Source: Kalmanozyma brasiliensis GHG001 (Eukaryota > Basidiomycota > Ustilaginomycetes > Ustilaginales). From it: DNA of 64,000 nucleotides. Both the position numbers and the translations under genes were made by a program. Where the stretch lies: contig NW_015961955.1 of assembly GCF_000497045.1 (NCBI RefSeq), positions 310,001-374,000 on the forward strand, in the 5' to 3' direction. Shown one piece after another: positions 48,121 to 58,426 of the stretch. The notes below the pieces were generated by a model that was not told the origin of the DNA, made no database searches, and worked only from the letters and a program-made list of their open reading frames with translations. Positions within the stretch are counted from its first letter, which is position 1. Every line of letters starts with the position of its first letter.

Positions 48121-50998
48121 TTTGGGCGAGGGTTTCTAGAGGGTGATGATGCTGGGTGTAGATATGTGTGCTGTGGTGAGAAGCGGTAAGGAGGAGAAGG
48201 ACGAGGTTGGATGTGGTGAGAGGATGAGAAGAAAGGAAGTGATGAAGAGCACGAGGCAGTGATGCGACGAGCAAGGGAAGAGGAGGTGGTGGGCAGAGCA
48301 GTGTGGGACAGGTCGGCGAGCCACACGGAAACACCCGTGGGAGCGAGGGCGAGGGCGAGAGAGGGGACAGAGGGAGGGTGGAGGCGGAGCGGGCGAGAAG
48401 GAAAAGGCGGGGCAAAGGTGAGGCAAATAGTCAGTCTCGATGTGTGAAATGAAACGAGGCCAGGCCAGGCCAGCAAGCGAAAGTGACACTCAAGCAGACA
48501 GGCAGAGGCGGCGGTGATGCATGTGCCATGTTGAAGCATCGGAGAAAAGAAAGGTTTGAACCCGTGACACCGGCAGCAGCAGCAGCAGCAAGACTGCCTT
48601 GACCGCATTGGCCAGATGCACGAATGTACATTCGCTCGTTTGTCATTGGCTGCCGACATTGCATCGACGTCGCTGTTGATTCGTTGACACAACCCAGCGT
48701 TGATCATCGACATGGACAACGACGACGACGAGCAAGTGTCAAGCGGAAGTCGACAACGACAACGACAACGGGCAGGGGAGAACATCGAGCAACAGCAGCG
48801 GCCGTGAAAGGCAGCAGTCGATGACGGTGCATGCATGGCAGCCAGGCACTGAGCGGGCAAGCGCGGCAAACAATGGCGGCCATTGAGAACCGGCACAACG
48901 GCAACAGCTCCATCCCGATCTTGGGACTGCACACAGGCAGTCCCAGCTCGGCTTCTCGCCTGTGCCAGCTTCCGATCGACATTCGCCTCAAGGCAAGGCC
49001 AAGAGAGCGATGATGACCACGACGCTTGGCGAGGGGCCGAGGGCGAGGGCGAGCAAGAGGCGGCGGCGGCTAGGCACAAGGGAGAGCAATCACGGCTGAG
49101 ACAGTGCCGTTGGCCTGTGAAATGTGAAATGGCTCTTTGTGCGACAGGGCGGGGCAGATCGGAAATGGGCGCTCTGCTGATCTGCTGCCGCTTTTTTGGT
49201 TTCAGGCGAAAGCGGAAAATAAAACAATTTTGGTCCATTTGGAATCGAGCCAAAATGATTCATCGTCCGCTTCAAACCGAGAAGCAGGCAGGCCAACAGC
49301 AGATCGGCATCCGTCATGGCTGTGCCTCGACGATCCAAGCCTACGCATCACCTGTCAAGGCGGCCGTCGCCATCATCGAGCTGACTACCAGTTTCCTGAC
49401 AGTATGCCAAGATGGATACGACGAGTGACCATGCGAGAGCAGAGCAGACAGAGAGCGAGGATCCAGCCAAAGTAGCCGGTCGACCCGAAAAAGTGGAGAG
49501 AAAAGAGCGACGGCTGACTGAGACGCACGCTTCTTCCCCACATTTTTCTGAACGGATCTTTCCGTCGACTCTTCCGCTTGGCTGCACGACGCATGCACCA
49601 TCGATGTTGCACAAGCCATCAATGCCCTGGCATCAAGCAGCGTGGCAGCAGCAGCGACGACGACAACGATGGCATGACCACGACGACAAGCTGATGACAA
49701 GAGTGCAGAGCCTTGCCATGCCACTGATGCTCCAGCTCTGCCAAGTGGGGGAGATACCAACGAGCTCGGGAGCCCACGAAGCGAGAACGACGACCAGGTG
49801 TGCAGCAAAACTTACCAAACGACAAATGCGCTGATGTCCTGATGACCGAGGAGTGGTGGTGGCAATGAAACAAATGCGAGAAGGACCAGGCAACGGAAGC
49901 AAGGATGAAAGGGGGATGATGAGGGAAGAAGAGTTGGAAGAACCGAACCAGAGGTCTTGCTCGTATATATGTCTTCTCAACACTTGCGTCTCGAGGCAGG
50001 CGAGCTAGGCTCTCTGGCTAGGATCGGAATCCAAGCAACAGAATCGGAACATCACGGACAGGCAGCGCTCGCTCTCTGACGTCGATATCAAGCGTCGCTC
50101 ACTAACTTAGTGTGGGTCCAGGGGTGGGACTGGCGGGCGGGCTTTGCAGCGACCCACCTCACAATCTCTCGCATGCGGGCGGCACCCAATCGGGCGGCCC
50201 TCGACAGGGGTGCTGTGCTCACATGCTGCGATTCGGCATGCAGGTCCCCAGACAGACGGCAACTGTCGATCCCAGCGCCAGTCTCAGAGGCTCTCGATCG
50301 GCTCTTACAGTAGTCTGCCAGCGTTGTTGCGAGTACAGAGCATGGATCCAGGGTTTGCATTTCCAATGCGCGCTACGCCGAGTCGCTTTCGGAGAGTTGC
50401 GGGTCCCGGAGACACCCGATATTTCTTCTTCGCTGTCTTCTCCCCTCGTCGAGCTTGATGCAGTTGACCATCGCTGCGATCGCACGAAAATGTTCGAGCT
50501 TGACCCTGCAGGGTGCATCGACGCAAGAACGGCTTCCTTTGCGTGACTGTTCGACAGGCAGCTGTGCAAGTCAAAGCACCTTTCGAGACGAAAAAGCATT
50601 CTGACTTGCGTCCAAGCAGCGTAATATCACCAATGGAAGCCGTCCCATGCTGGGTCGGGAAGCTATGAGGTCGAGCCGACATCGCACATGCAAATGGAAC
50701 AAAGCTACAGTAGTACGCCGCGAGTGACTACTGGCAGCTTTGTCGCTTGGACGAACAAACAGATCCCGGCCCACAGCCCGAGTCTTCCGATATCGCTTGG
50801 ACCAAATTCAAAAATGTAACAACTCTGGAAAAATGTGGGTACAGTAACTGCATTACTTACACATGACTAATCTCACTCCACGTCTGCGCGCCCGCTTTGG
50901 CCAGCTCAGAAGATTCAAGCATGCACAAGCTGCTTCACTAGCATCTCCTTGTCGGCGTCCACATCTCTGCTGTACACGCGCGAACTCATCCGTCGACC
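48121..50998. other. Long divergent intergenic region (PCK1 / OST5)
   Basis: This is 2.9 kb with no recognisable protein gene. It holds Pu/Py-biased sequence just upstream of PCK1, short trinucleotide runs (CAG/CTG at about 48576-48592, GACAAC-like at about 48715-48775), and GCGGGG elements at 48407-48412 and 49149-49154 of the form bound by Mig1/CreA repressors. A 378-codon open frame on the minus strand (49253-48120) is Cys/Ser/Pro-rich and looks like compositional noise. No tRNA seen. Confidence 0.45.
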
Positions 50999-51556
50999 AT
51001 GAGCGAGGCAACAAGACCAAGGCCACTGGCGGTACGTATCAGCGTCCCTGCGCTTGACTCTGGCTCTCTGCGCCCGCCGCATAGATATGAGCACCTGACA
51101 GCGACTGACGAGCGTCTCATCCTGCTTACCACCCTCCCGACTCCAAATCCTCCTCAACGCTGCGCTCTCTCACCTCGTTTTGATCTCGATAGTCGCTACA
51201 CGCAAACGCGCCGCCCTTCAAGCCGCTAATCCCGACCGCACTTCTCCCTTATCTCGCCTTTGTCCTCCTCTCATCCGTCTTCCTGGCCGCGTTCTACTTC
51301 ACAACGTGAGTATCGCATGCATCTGGATGCGGGGACCGCTCGGATATCTCGTCATCAGCACGTATACTGACCCCATTGACCTCTGCGGACGTCGATCCCA
51401 TCCTAATACGGCCCAACTGCCCACTCGCTCGAAACGCTCCACAGACTACCAAAGCGAAGCGTCACATCGAAAGAGATCATCGTCGGCGTCGTCGCCAGTC
51501 TGCAGGCAGGCTTTGGCGTCGTTGCTCTGTTCAATGCTGTTGGCGTCTATGTATGA
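50999..51556 (+). CDS. OST5: Oligosaccharyltransferase subunit Ost5/TMEM258, three exons (50999-51031, 51193-51305, 51445-51556)
   Basis: An 85-residue, two-span membrane subunit of the ER oligosaccharyltransferase, in the Stt3-adjacent Ost1-Ost5 subcomplex. Exon 1 encodes MSEATRPRPLA before a GTACGT donor. Exon 2 (acceptor cgatag) encodes SLHANAPPFKPLIP and the first span PYLAFVLLSSVFLAAFYF, ending in an ACGTGAGT donor. Exon 3 (acceptor ctccacag) gives LPKRSVTSKEII and the second span VGVVASLQAGFGVVALF, with the terminal VGVYV that is the family hallmark (TMEM258 and yeast Ost5 end in GIYV/GVYV). Phases agree (0, then 2) and the total is 258 bases including stop. Exon 2 and 3 assignments are firm; the 11-codon first exon is the most likely choice. 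Confidence 0.85.
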
Positions 51557-52170
51557 TCGCAAAACGCCGGTCTTAATCACCGCGGTGGACAATATAGCCT
51601 TCTTCTCGTGTCGCTTTTGCTTTCTTGCAAGGTGCTGTCTGTGAGAGCAAATCGAACGGCTGAGCACTGCGTAGCGTTCTGGACGGTACTTGCTAGCCTA
51701 TAGCGACGTCTTGGGCGGCTTGAGACTGCACAAGGTTGACAAGAAGCGTTACGGGCTATGCGTGAAGTCCTTGCAGCCGCTCGGATTTGGTGCACGTTTT
51801 TTGCTGCCCCAATTTACGCCGCACATTTCTGGCGTGGTAGGTATCTTATGGCCGTACCATGGCGGACGAGGTGCTTGCCATTGTGTGCAAGGCCAATCAT
51901 GCCCATCTTTGCTTTTCTCTCTCCTGTGTCTGAGCTAGCGGCTCGCACCATGCAGACCGGCACCCGCTAGGCTGACAAAGCAACGGCTCGAATGCGGAGA
52001 AAGCGAGCGTCGACGCTTGGGAGAACGCCGAAATCGGGCGGTCGAAGGAGCACGATCGGTGGACCCTGGCTCACAACCCACGCGTCTCGTCATAACCTTC
52101 ATTTCGACGCCCACCACACGCCCATCTCCGCGCCGTCGCACTCCCACCCCACCCCATTCTTTCAGGAACA
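51557..52170. other. Intergenic between OST5 and a hypothetical gene
   Basis: This is 614 bases holding the 3' flank of OST5 and the leader of the next plus-strand gene. A sequence resembling a splice acceptor (ttctttcag) lies just before the next ATG, so a leader intron is possible. Nothing else seen. Confidence 0.45.
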
Positions 52171-52833
52171 ATGCCGGCGACACGCACGACGCCGAAGGAT
52201 GTGCTCATCCGAGTGCCCAAAGTGGAGCCGTATTCGAATCGATACGTCCCCCCATCGGCGCGTGCGCGGGAGGAGGCCAAGCGGTTGGCTGCAGCAGCCG
52301 TACCCGAAGGATCGACATCGACGCTCGATGTGGGTGTCATAGCAACCTCGACCACTGATGCAACCGCCACAATGCCACCGCCGGGAACAAGAGAGGTAAT
52401 CGAACCCATCGAACAGGGATCGAAGGAACGCGGCAACTCGCCAACCTTACCCTTCCTCTCGATCGACCGCGAGGAGGAACGAACCGTCGAACTGTCCAAA
52501 GCGGCCACCTCGTCGGCGGGATGGAACAGCCTCCTTGTGTGGGCGAGACGACAACGCGGTGCACAGTGGGACGAATCCACCGCCCTCTGGCAGGTCGATC
52601 GCGGTTCCAAGGAGTATTACAGCTTCGGAGAGAATCCCGCTACCACCCGACGCGGCGATAAGCAAAAGGAAACAACAACAACAACAGCAACAACAGCAAC
52701 AGCACCGGTAGTGGTCGAGGAGGACGAGGATAAGGGACCAACACGCGTGTCTGCGAGGAAGATCGAGGAAGCCTCGGGAGCCAGCCCACCACCCGTCTCC
52801 AGCGGAAGAACAATACGTCTGCTCCGCAGATGA
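52171..52833 (+). CDS. Hypothetical protein
   Basis: A 220-residue protein that I do not recognise. The N-terminus (MPATRTTPKDVLIRVPKVEP, then YSNRYVPPSARAREEAKRLA) is basic and looks conserved. The middle contains TSSAGWNSLLVWARRQRGAQ followed by ALWQVDRGSKEYYSFGENP, which has the balanced, hydrophobic composition of a folded segment. The C-terminal third is low-complexity (a Thr run, acidic EEDEDK, then SARKIEEASGA) and ends RTIRLLRR. No signal peptide or membrane span. It is convergent with CDC73, with 205 bases between stops. It is probably a real gene because of its ATG context, composition and placement, but the function is unknown. Confidence 0.6.
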   Translation: MPATRTTPKDVLIRVPKVEPYSNRYVPPSARAREEAKRLAAAAVPEGSTSTLDVGVIATSTTDATATMPPPGTREVIEPIEQGSKERGNSPTLPFLSIDREEERTVELSKAATSSAGWNSLLVWARRQRGAQWDESTALWQVDRGSKEYYSFGENPATTRRGDKQKETTTTTATTATAPVVVEEDEDKGPTRVSARKIEEASGASPPPVSSGRTIRLLRR

Positions 52834-53038
52834 ACGACGATCCTTTCGTTTTACTCCCACGGAAGTCCATATGCCATGTAAACTTATTCTCCGCACACGA
52901 TATCCAAACTGATCATTTCATACGCAGGTGCCGCACAGGCGAACACGCATCTGACTCAGACCAAGGTGAAGCACGCGGACGATGCCGATTTAGAAGGACA
53001 TTCGGTTGCAGGGTCCACCAAGTGATAGAGCATCTTCA

Positions 53039-54439
53039 TTATGCAATGAGGTTCGGCTTCCTGCGCTGCGTCCAGCTCTCGAGCTGCCTCCAAAAGTGGC
53101 TCACCGCCTGCTTGTCGGTGTGCCTCTTGTTCCGATCCACCTGCACCTCGACCACATTCCAATCCCTGACATTGGGGTTCTGCGGCTCGTTGTGCCATCT
53201 GACGTAGACGCCCATGACGTTCTTGAACAGCTCCCTCGGCTCGGTCCATCGGTAGGTCTTGAACTGCCATGCTTGGCCGGTGGTGAAGACGGCAATGACG
53301 CGATTCCACGGATCCGATCCGGGGGCGGAGGCGCTGGACCCGCCCAACCTCGTCACGGCCTCAGCACTGTCCACCACCAAGATCCTCCTCCCGATTCCTA
53401 CGCCCGCCGCGCCACCCTGAGCGCCCGTGCCGCCGCGGCTGGTGATGGAGACGACGAGGTCTGCGACCCCGCGCGCTCGCTGCCTCGCCTCTTCCGGCGC
53501 CACAAACACGCCTTCTTCCAAAAACTGCTTGATGTTGAACATGTTCAACAGACTCGTGGGCGAACTCGACAGCACAACGATGGGATCCTGTGCTCGCTGC
53601 TTCCTCACCTGGCCACTAGCAGACACACCTGGTCTCGACGCCGATGGAGCACTTCCGGGGGGTGGCGCCTTGCCCGCTGCCCGCCGCGCCGCTTCCACTT
53701 TCGCCGAAAATGATCGTCGGAAAGATTCAAAGTCGGCCACCTTGCTCGAGACGCGCGAGACGGCCGCACCGCCCGTCAGACCGGCCAGATTGCCCCGCAG
53801 CGCATCGTTGCGCGTTCGCAGCACGATCTCGTACGTCCCCTTGACGCGTTTGACATACTCGACATCGCGCGCGTTGACCTGGTACGCACGCTTGACGCCT
53901 CCGACCTCGGCGGCGGAAGAAGCATCCGCGCTGGTGGTAGCGATGGAGGCGGTGCCGGTCGATGCTGTTGCTGCGGAGGAAAGGTCAGCGAGTTGGAGCA
54001 CACCCGCCCAGTCGTCTCGTCGGCCCAGCAGGTAGTCGAGGATCGCCGCCCTGTCGAGCGTCGGAAACGATGCCACTTTGGCGGTGGCCGCTTGGGCGAG
54101 ATAGGCACCTGGACGCTCATCGCGCGCTTGCAGGGCGAGGATCACGGCTTCGACATCGTAGAAGAACGAAGGCTCTGCGTCCGGGTGCGGAAGGTTGCCA
54201 GAGGAACGACGAGAGGCGAGGTCGTCTCTGGATCTTGCGAGGCGTGTGGTGGTAGACTTGTTCAATGTGGCTCCACCAACCTTGATGGAAGATGCTTGAA
54301 GAATGGATGTAACTGGTGCGGACTGACTGTCGAGAAGCTGTATCGATGCCAGCGGGTCCACCGGGTTGGGTGTGGATCTGATCGCCTCTCGAATCAAGTC
54401 GAGGGCATCTTTTGCGCTGGAAGAAGCCGTGGCAGCCAT
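53039..54439 (-). CDS. CDC73: Paf1 complex subunit Cdc73 (parafibromin homologue)
   Basis: A 466-residue nuclear component of the Paf1 complex, which travels with RNA polymerase II and promotes H2B ubiquitination and H3K4/K36 methylation. The N-terminal part includes DPLASIQLLDSQSAPVTS and FYDVEAVILALQARDERPG, matching the Cdc73 N-domain (PAYLAQAA-like helix). The C-terminal Ras-like domain is very clear: DPIVVLSSSPTSLLNMFNIK, then FLEEGVFVAPEEAR, DPWNRVIAVFTTGQAWQFKT, RELFKNVMGVYVRWHNE, and VQVDRNKRHTDKQAVSHFW. Length suits the fungal family. It is divergent from the NCL1-type gene with 387 bases between starts. Confidence 0.93.
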   Translation of the reverse strand: MAATASSSAKDALDLIREAIRSTPNPVDPLASIQLLDSQSAPVTSILQASSIKVGGATLNKSTTTRLARSRDDLASRRSSGNLPHPDAEPSFFYDVEAVILALQARDERPGAYLAQAATAKVASFPTLDRAAILDYLLGRRDDWAGVLQLADLSSAATASTGTASIATTSADASSAAEVGGVKRAYQVNARDVEYVKRVKGTYEIVLRTRNDALRGNLAGLTGGAAVSRVSSKVADFESFRRSFSAKVEAARRAAGKAPPPGSAPSASRPGVSASGQVRKQRAQDPIVVLSSSPTSLLNMFNIKQFLEEGVFVAPEEARQRARGVADLVVSITSRGGTGAQGGAAGVGIGRRILVVDSAEAVTRLGGSSASAPGSDPWNRVIAVFTTGQAWQFKTYRWTEPRELFKNVMGVYVRWHNEPQNPNVRDWNVVEVQVDRNKRHTDKQAVSHFWRQLESWTQRRKPNLIA

Positions 54440-54826
54440 TGCTCTAAAAAGCGTTTACCGCGCTGCGAGTGTATGGCAATGGTCTGTAAATGCAAGCGCG
54501 AGGTTGGAGCAGAGGAAAGGAAAGATCGTGGGTCGAGGTGCGTAGTGCGGAAGAAGTCGATGATAGAGTGTTGGTGTTGGCGCGAGCTGCGACGGCGAGG
54601 TCTCTGAAATCCGAGTCCCGATTTATGGCCGATTTGAGAAGAAATTTCGCTCAAACAGCGCAGCGCAACAAGAAAAGTCCTAAAAAAGTTGATACCGAAT
54701 GGAATGAGTACATGCTACATTACCCTTCGCCACCACCAACTGCATACTGATCGACGCCATCGACAGCTGTGCATCCCCGATCCCAATCACCTACAAGTCC
54801 CTCAACCCGACTTGTAGCTTTCTACA
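54440..54826. promoter_or_regulatory. Compact divergent promoter, CDC73 / NCL1-like
   Basis: This 387-base interval separates divergent start codons and must carry both promoters. It has short A-rich patches (about 54640-54690, with aaaaaag) and a pyrimidine-rich end before the NCL1 ATG. I see no clear TATA box. Confidence 0.5.
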
Positions 54827-57800
54827 ATGGCTCGTGGAGGTAACCGTGGCGGAGGAAGAGGAGGCGGTCGCGGTCGTGGCCGTGGCGGTGGAGGAGGTCG
54901 TGGTCGTGGAGGAGGCGGCGGTCGAGGCGGAGGACGTGGGGCTCACAATGGAGGTCAGCGAGCCTCCTACTTCCCAAGCGACCAGACGAACGCTCGTCTC
55001 GAGGCCTACTACATCGACCAGGGCATCCTCGACCCCTCCGAATGGGCCACCTTCATGGACTACCTTCGCACCCCCCTGCCCACCACCTTTCGACTCACCG
55101 CCGGCAAGGAGACAACACCGCAGCTCCTCAAGGCGCTCCAGGACATCTATATTCCATTCCTGTCCAATGTCACGTTCGATGGCGAGAAGGTCGACCCGCC
55201 GAAGAACCTGCCTTGGTACCCAGATGGTCTCGGATGGCACCTCAACACCAAGAAGAACGTCATCCGCAAGTCGCCCGAGTTCAAGCGTTTCCACCAATTC
55301 CTCGTCCACGAGACCGATGTCGGCTCCATCAGCCGTCAAGAGGCCGTCTCGATGCTGCCGCCTCTCTTCCTCGACGTGCAGCCTCACCATCTCGTTCTCG
55401 ACATGTGCGCCGCCCCCGGCTCCAAGACGGCTCAGCTGATCGAATCGCTCCACTCGCCCTTCACCTCCGCTCCCAGCGCTTACAACCCCATGCCCACCGG
55501 TCTTGTCATCGCCAACGACTCGGACACCAAGCGCGCCCACATGCTCGTCCACCAATCGCAACGCCTCCCCTCGCCCAATCTGCTCGTCACCAACCTCGAC
55601 GCTTCCAACTACCAGTCGATCACGGTACCCTACAAGGCCGCCGACGAAGGCGCCGAAGTCGTCCAGACCGCTATGAAGTACGACCGCATCCTCGCCGACG
55701 TGCCCTGCTCTGGCGACGGCACCATTCGCAAGAACGTGCCCATCTGGAAGGAGTGGACGCCCAACAACGCCGTCGGTCTGCACGCGCTTCAGCTCAAGAT
55801 CCTCATGCGCGGTCTCAACCAGCTGCGCGAGGGCGGTCGTCTCGTCTACTCGACTTGTTCCATGAACCCCATCGAGAACGAGGCTGTCGTCGCCGAGGCG
55901 CTGCGTCGCTTCGAGGGCAAGGTGCGTATCGTCGACTGCAGCTCGCGATTGCCCGAACTCGTGCGCCGACCGGGTCTCACCACCTGGCGTGCGGCTCCCG
56001 GTCGAGGCGCTCATCTGTTCGGCAAGTCCAAGTACGCTCAGGAGAAGGCTGCCAAGGCTGCTGCTGTCGATGCGGTCGACGCCGCCGCTGCGGACGGAGA
56101 GGGCGAGCTGGTCGATGCCGACATGAAGGATGCCGAGGGTGAAGTTGACGAGACTGCCGACGCTGTCATCGAGGACGGCACCAACGCAGAGGCTTCGACA
56201 AACGAGGCGGCTCAACCAGAGATCGGCTCAGCCGAGTACCGCAACCGTCTCCCTGAGATCGCATGGATCAACGACTGGGAGCAGCTCAACGAGCTGGATG
56301 CCGACCTCGCCTCGCGCACGCCCAAGTCGCTCTGGCCCCAAGGCGACGAGGAGTCGCTCGGTACGCAGCACTGCATGCGTCTCTACCCTCACCTGCAGGA
56401 CACGGGTGGCTTCTTTGTCGCGCTGCTCGAGAAGGTGGGCAACCCGGACGACGAGGGCATGGCCGCCGGTATGATCCGCGCCATGGACCACCTCGATGCA
56501 CTTCAACCCGCTGAGGAGTCGATCACCACCACGGCCAAGCGCGAGCTGTCGCCCGAGGCAGCCGCGGACGGTGCCGAGCCCGCAGCCAAGAAGCTCAAGG
56601 AGGATGTCACCACCGAAGCTGAGCCCATCGAGGTCGACGCATCGACCAACGTCAAGGAGGACAAGCACGCCGCCGACCGAGCACGCAAGGCCGCGCAGCA
56701 GAAATTCGTCTCCGAAGGCCACGGCATTCCCGGCGGTCTCCCCTACAAAGAGGACCCCTTCGCCTACATCCCTCCCTCCAACGACCAGGTCCAGGCATGC
56801 AAAAAGTTCTTCGACCTCAAAGACACCTTCCCCCTTCGCAACCTTCTCGTTCGTAACGAGGACCACCAACCTCTGCGTTCCGTCTACCTCACCTCGACCA
56901 CTGCGCGCGCCGTCATCACCTCCGGCGGGCCCGGTCGCGGCAACCACCCGCACATGAACCCCATCTCGCTCCGCCTCATCAACTGCGGCATCAAGAGTCT
57001 CGGTCGCCAGGACGCCGGTCGTGACGGAACGCTCGAGTGCAAGTGGCGCATCATCTCGGATGGTCTGCTGAGTATCCGACCGCACATCGAGGAGAGGACT
57101 GTGTTGAAGGCCGAGCTCAAGGATCTGGCGTTTTTGATTGCGAACCACTACCCGGTATTGGACCACGTGCCCGGCGAATTCGGGGAGCTGCTCAAGGGCA
57201 AGAAGATGGGCAGCTACATCGTCGATGTTCTGCCGAGCGAGCACGAGGGTAAGAAGCTCGAGTACAAACTCAGCTTCCCCATCTGGAGGGCGGTCAACAG
57301 TGTCAACCTTATGCTGGACAAGCAGGAGAAGAGGTGAGTTTCGCTTCCCCCACAGCAAAGCGCCATGTCCGCAACCCGAATTTTCTGACCGTGACAACTA
57401 ACCTTCTAAAATTTTGCCCACCGCCATCTTATCGCCAGCGCACTGTCCTTCCGAATCTTCGACACGGACCTTTCGTCTGCCGACGGCGGGCGTCAATTCT
57501 CCTCGCAACCGTCCAAGAAGAAGAAGCCTGCCGACGCCGAGATGCTCTCCGACGCTGAAGACGCCGCGCGGGCTGCGCTCACCACCACCACCGCCGCCGC
57601 TGCGGCGCCAGTGAAGGTCGAGCTCGCCCCCTACCAATCGTCGTACATCCAACTCGCACTCGACAGCGCCATCCTCAAATTTGACGGGCCGTACACGCTC
57701 AAGTCCGGTCGACTTTCGCCGTACTTCTTCAACGCCGGGTTGTTCAATACGGGGGCGAAGGTGGCCAAGGTTGCGTCGTGCTATGCGCAACGCATCATCG

Positions 57801-58327
57801 AATCGGCTGTTGAATTCGATGTGCTATTCGGTCCCGCATACAAGGGCATCCCTTTGGCGGCGGCGACAGCCATGGCGTTGCAGTTGCAGCACGGACGGGA
57901 TGTTGGGTTCTGCTTCAACCGTAAGGAGGCCAAGACGCACGGTGAAGGCGGGTCGCTTGTTGGTGCAGAGTTGAAAGGTCGCGTGCTGATCCTCGACGAC
58001 GTAATCACAGCGGGAACAGCGATCAACGAGGCAATGGACATCCTCGCCTCCCAACCTGCGGCGGTACTCGCCGGCGTCGTCATCGCTCTCGATCGTCAAG
58101 AGAAGAGCCAGAAGGACGGCATCCCCGGCGAAACTTCCGCCATCACCGAGGTCGAAAAGCGCTTCAACACAAAGGTCTACTCCGTCGTGACCCTCGATCA
58201 GATCATCGAGTTCATGAAGCGCGACGAAACGACCTACGGCGAAAAGATCGGAAAGATGAACGACTACCGCATCACCTACGGCACTAGCGAGGTGGCCAAG
58301 GCCGAGGCGGCCAAGGCTGCCAAGTAG
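54827..58327 (+). CDS. tRNA (cytosine-5) methyltransferase Ncl1/NSUN2 fused in frame to orotate phosphoribosyltransferase (54827-57333, 57439-58327)
   Basis: Exon 1 encodes an Ncl1/Trm4/NSUN2 enzyme: an RGG-rich N-terminus, SAM-binding motif [14 protein letters not shown] (about 191-204), motif [14 protein letters not shown] (about 291) and motif [17 protein letters not shown] (about 344), with two conserved Cys. It ends [11 protein letters not shown] before an AGGTGAGT donor. The 105-base intron has a CTAAC branch site and atcgccag acceptor. Exon 2 continues [14 protein letters not shown], a plausible NSUN2 end, and without any stop runs into orotate phosphoribosyltransferase (uridylate synthesis): [42 protein letters not shown] loop and PRPP motif [14 protein letters not shown]. 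The joined frame is 1132 codons including stop. A separate OPRT could start at the in-frame ATG at 57542. Confidence 0.75.
57334..57438 (+). other. Junction intron of the NCL1-OPRT transcript
   Basis: The intron has a GTGAGT donor, a CTAAC branch motif at about 57400 and a CAG acceptor ending at 57438; it is 105 bases long. The codon split is AG|C. If it is retained, the reading frame meets TGA at 57335-57337 and yields an 836-residue methyltransferase without the OPRT domain. The interval also lies where an independent OPRT promoter would have to be. Confidence 0.75.
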
Positions 58328-58426
58328 ATGGCACAGTCAAAATGTATAGGTTTTCTCGTTTTCAATGCTGCATACACACATTGCCAGACTGTGATGCGAC
58401 GTTCAAATTGCAGCATACAGTGGGCT

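Noticed and set aside
46549..48189. 546-codon open frame antisense to the whole PEPCK gene
   Set aside because: Its composition (Val/Leu/Gly/Asp/Glu strings) is what strong codon bias leaves on the opposite strand; PEPCK on the minus strand explains the sequence.
48541..48575. tRNA T-arm-like sequence (ggtttgaaccc)
   Set aside because: The stem does not pair over five bases and no acceptor, D or anticodon arm could be built on either strand.
48117..49253. 378-codon minus-strand frame upstream of PCK1
   Set aside because: It is Cys/Ser/Pro-rich with runs such as poly-Cys from a CAG/CTG repeat, has no domain, and overlaps the PEPCK leader.
54791..56215. 474-codon antisense frame over the NCL1 start
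   Set aside because: It mirrors the strongly biased coding strand and has no motif.
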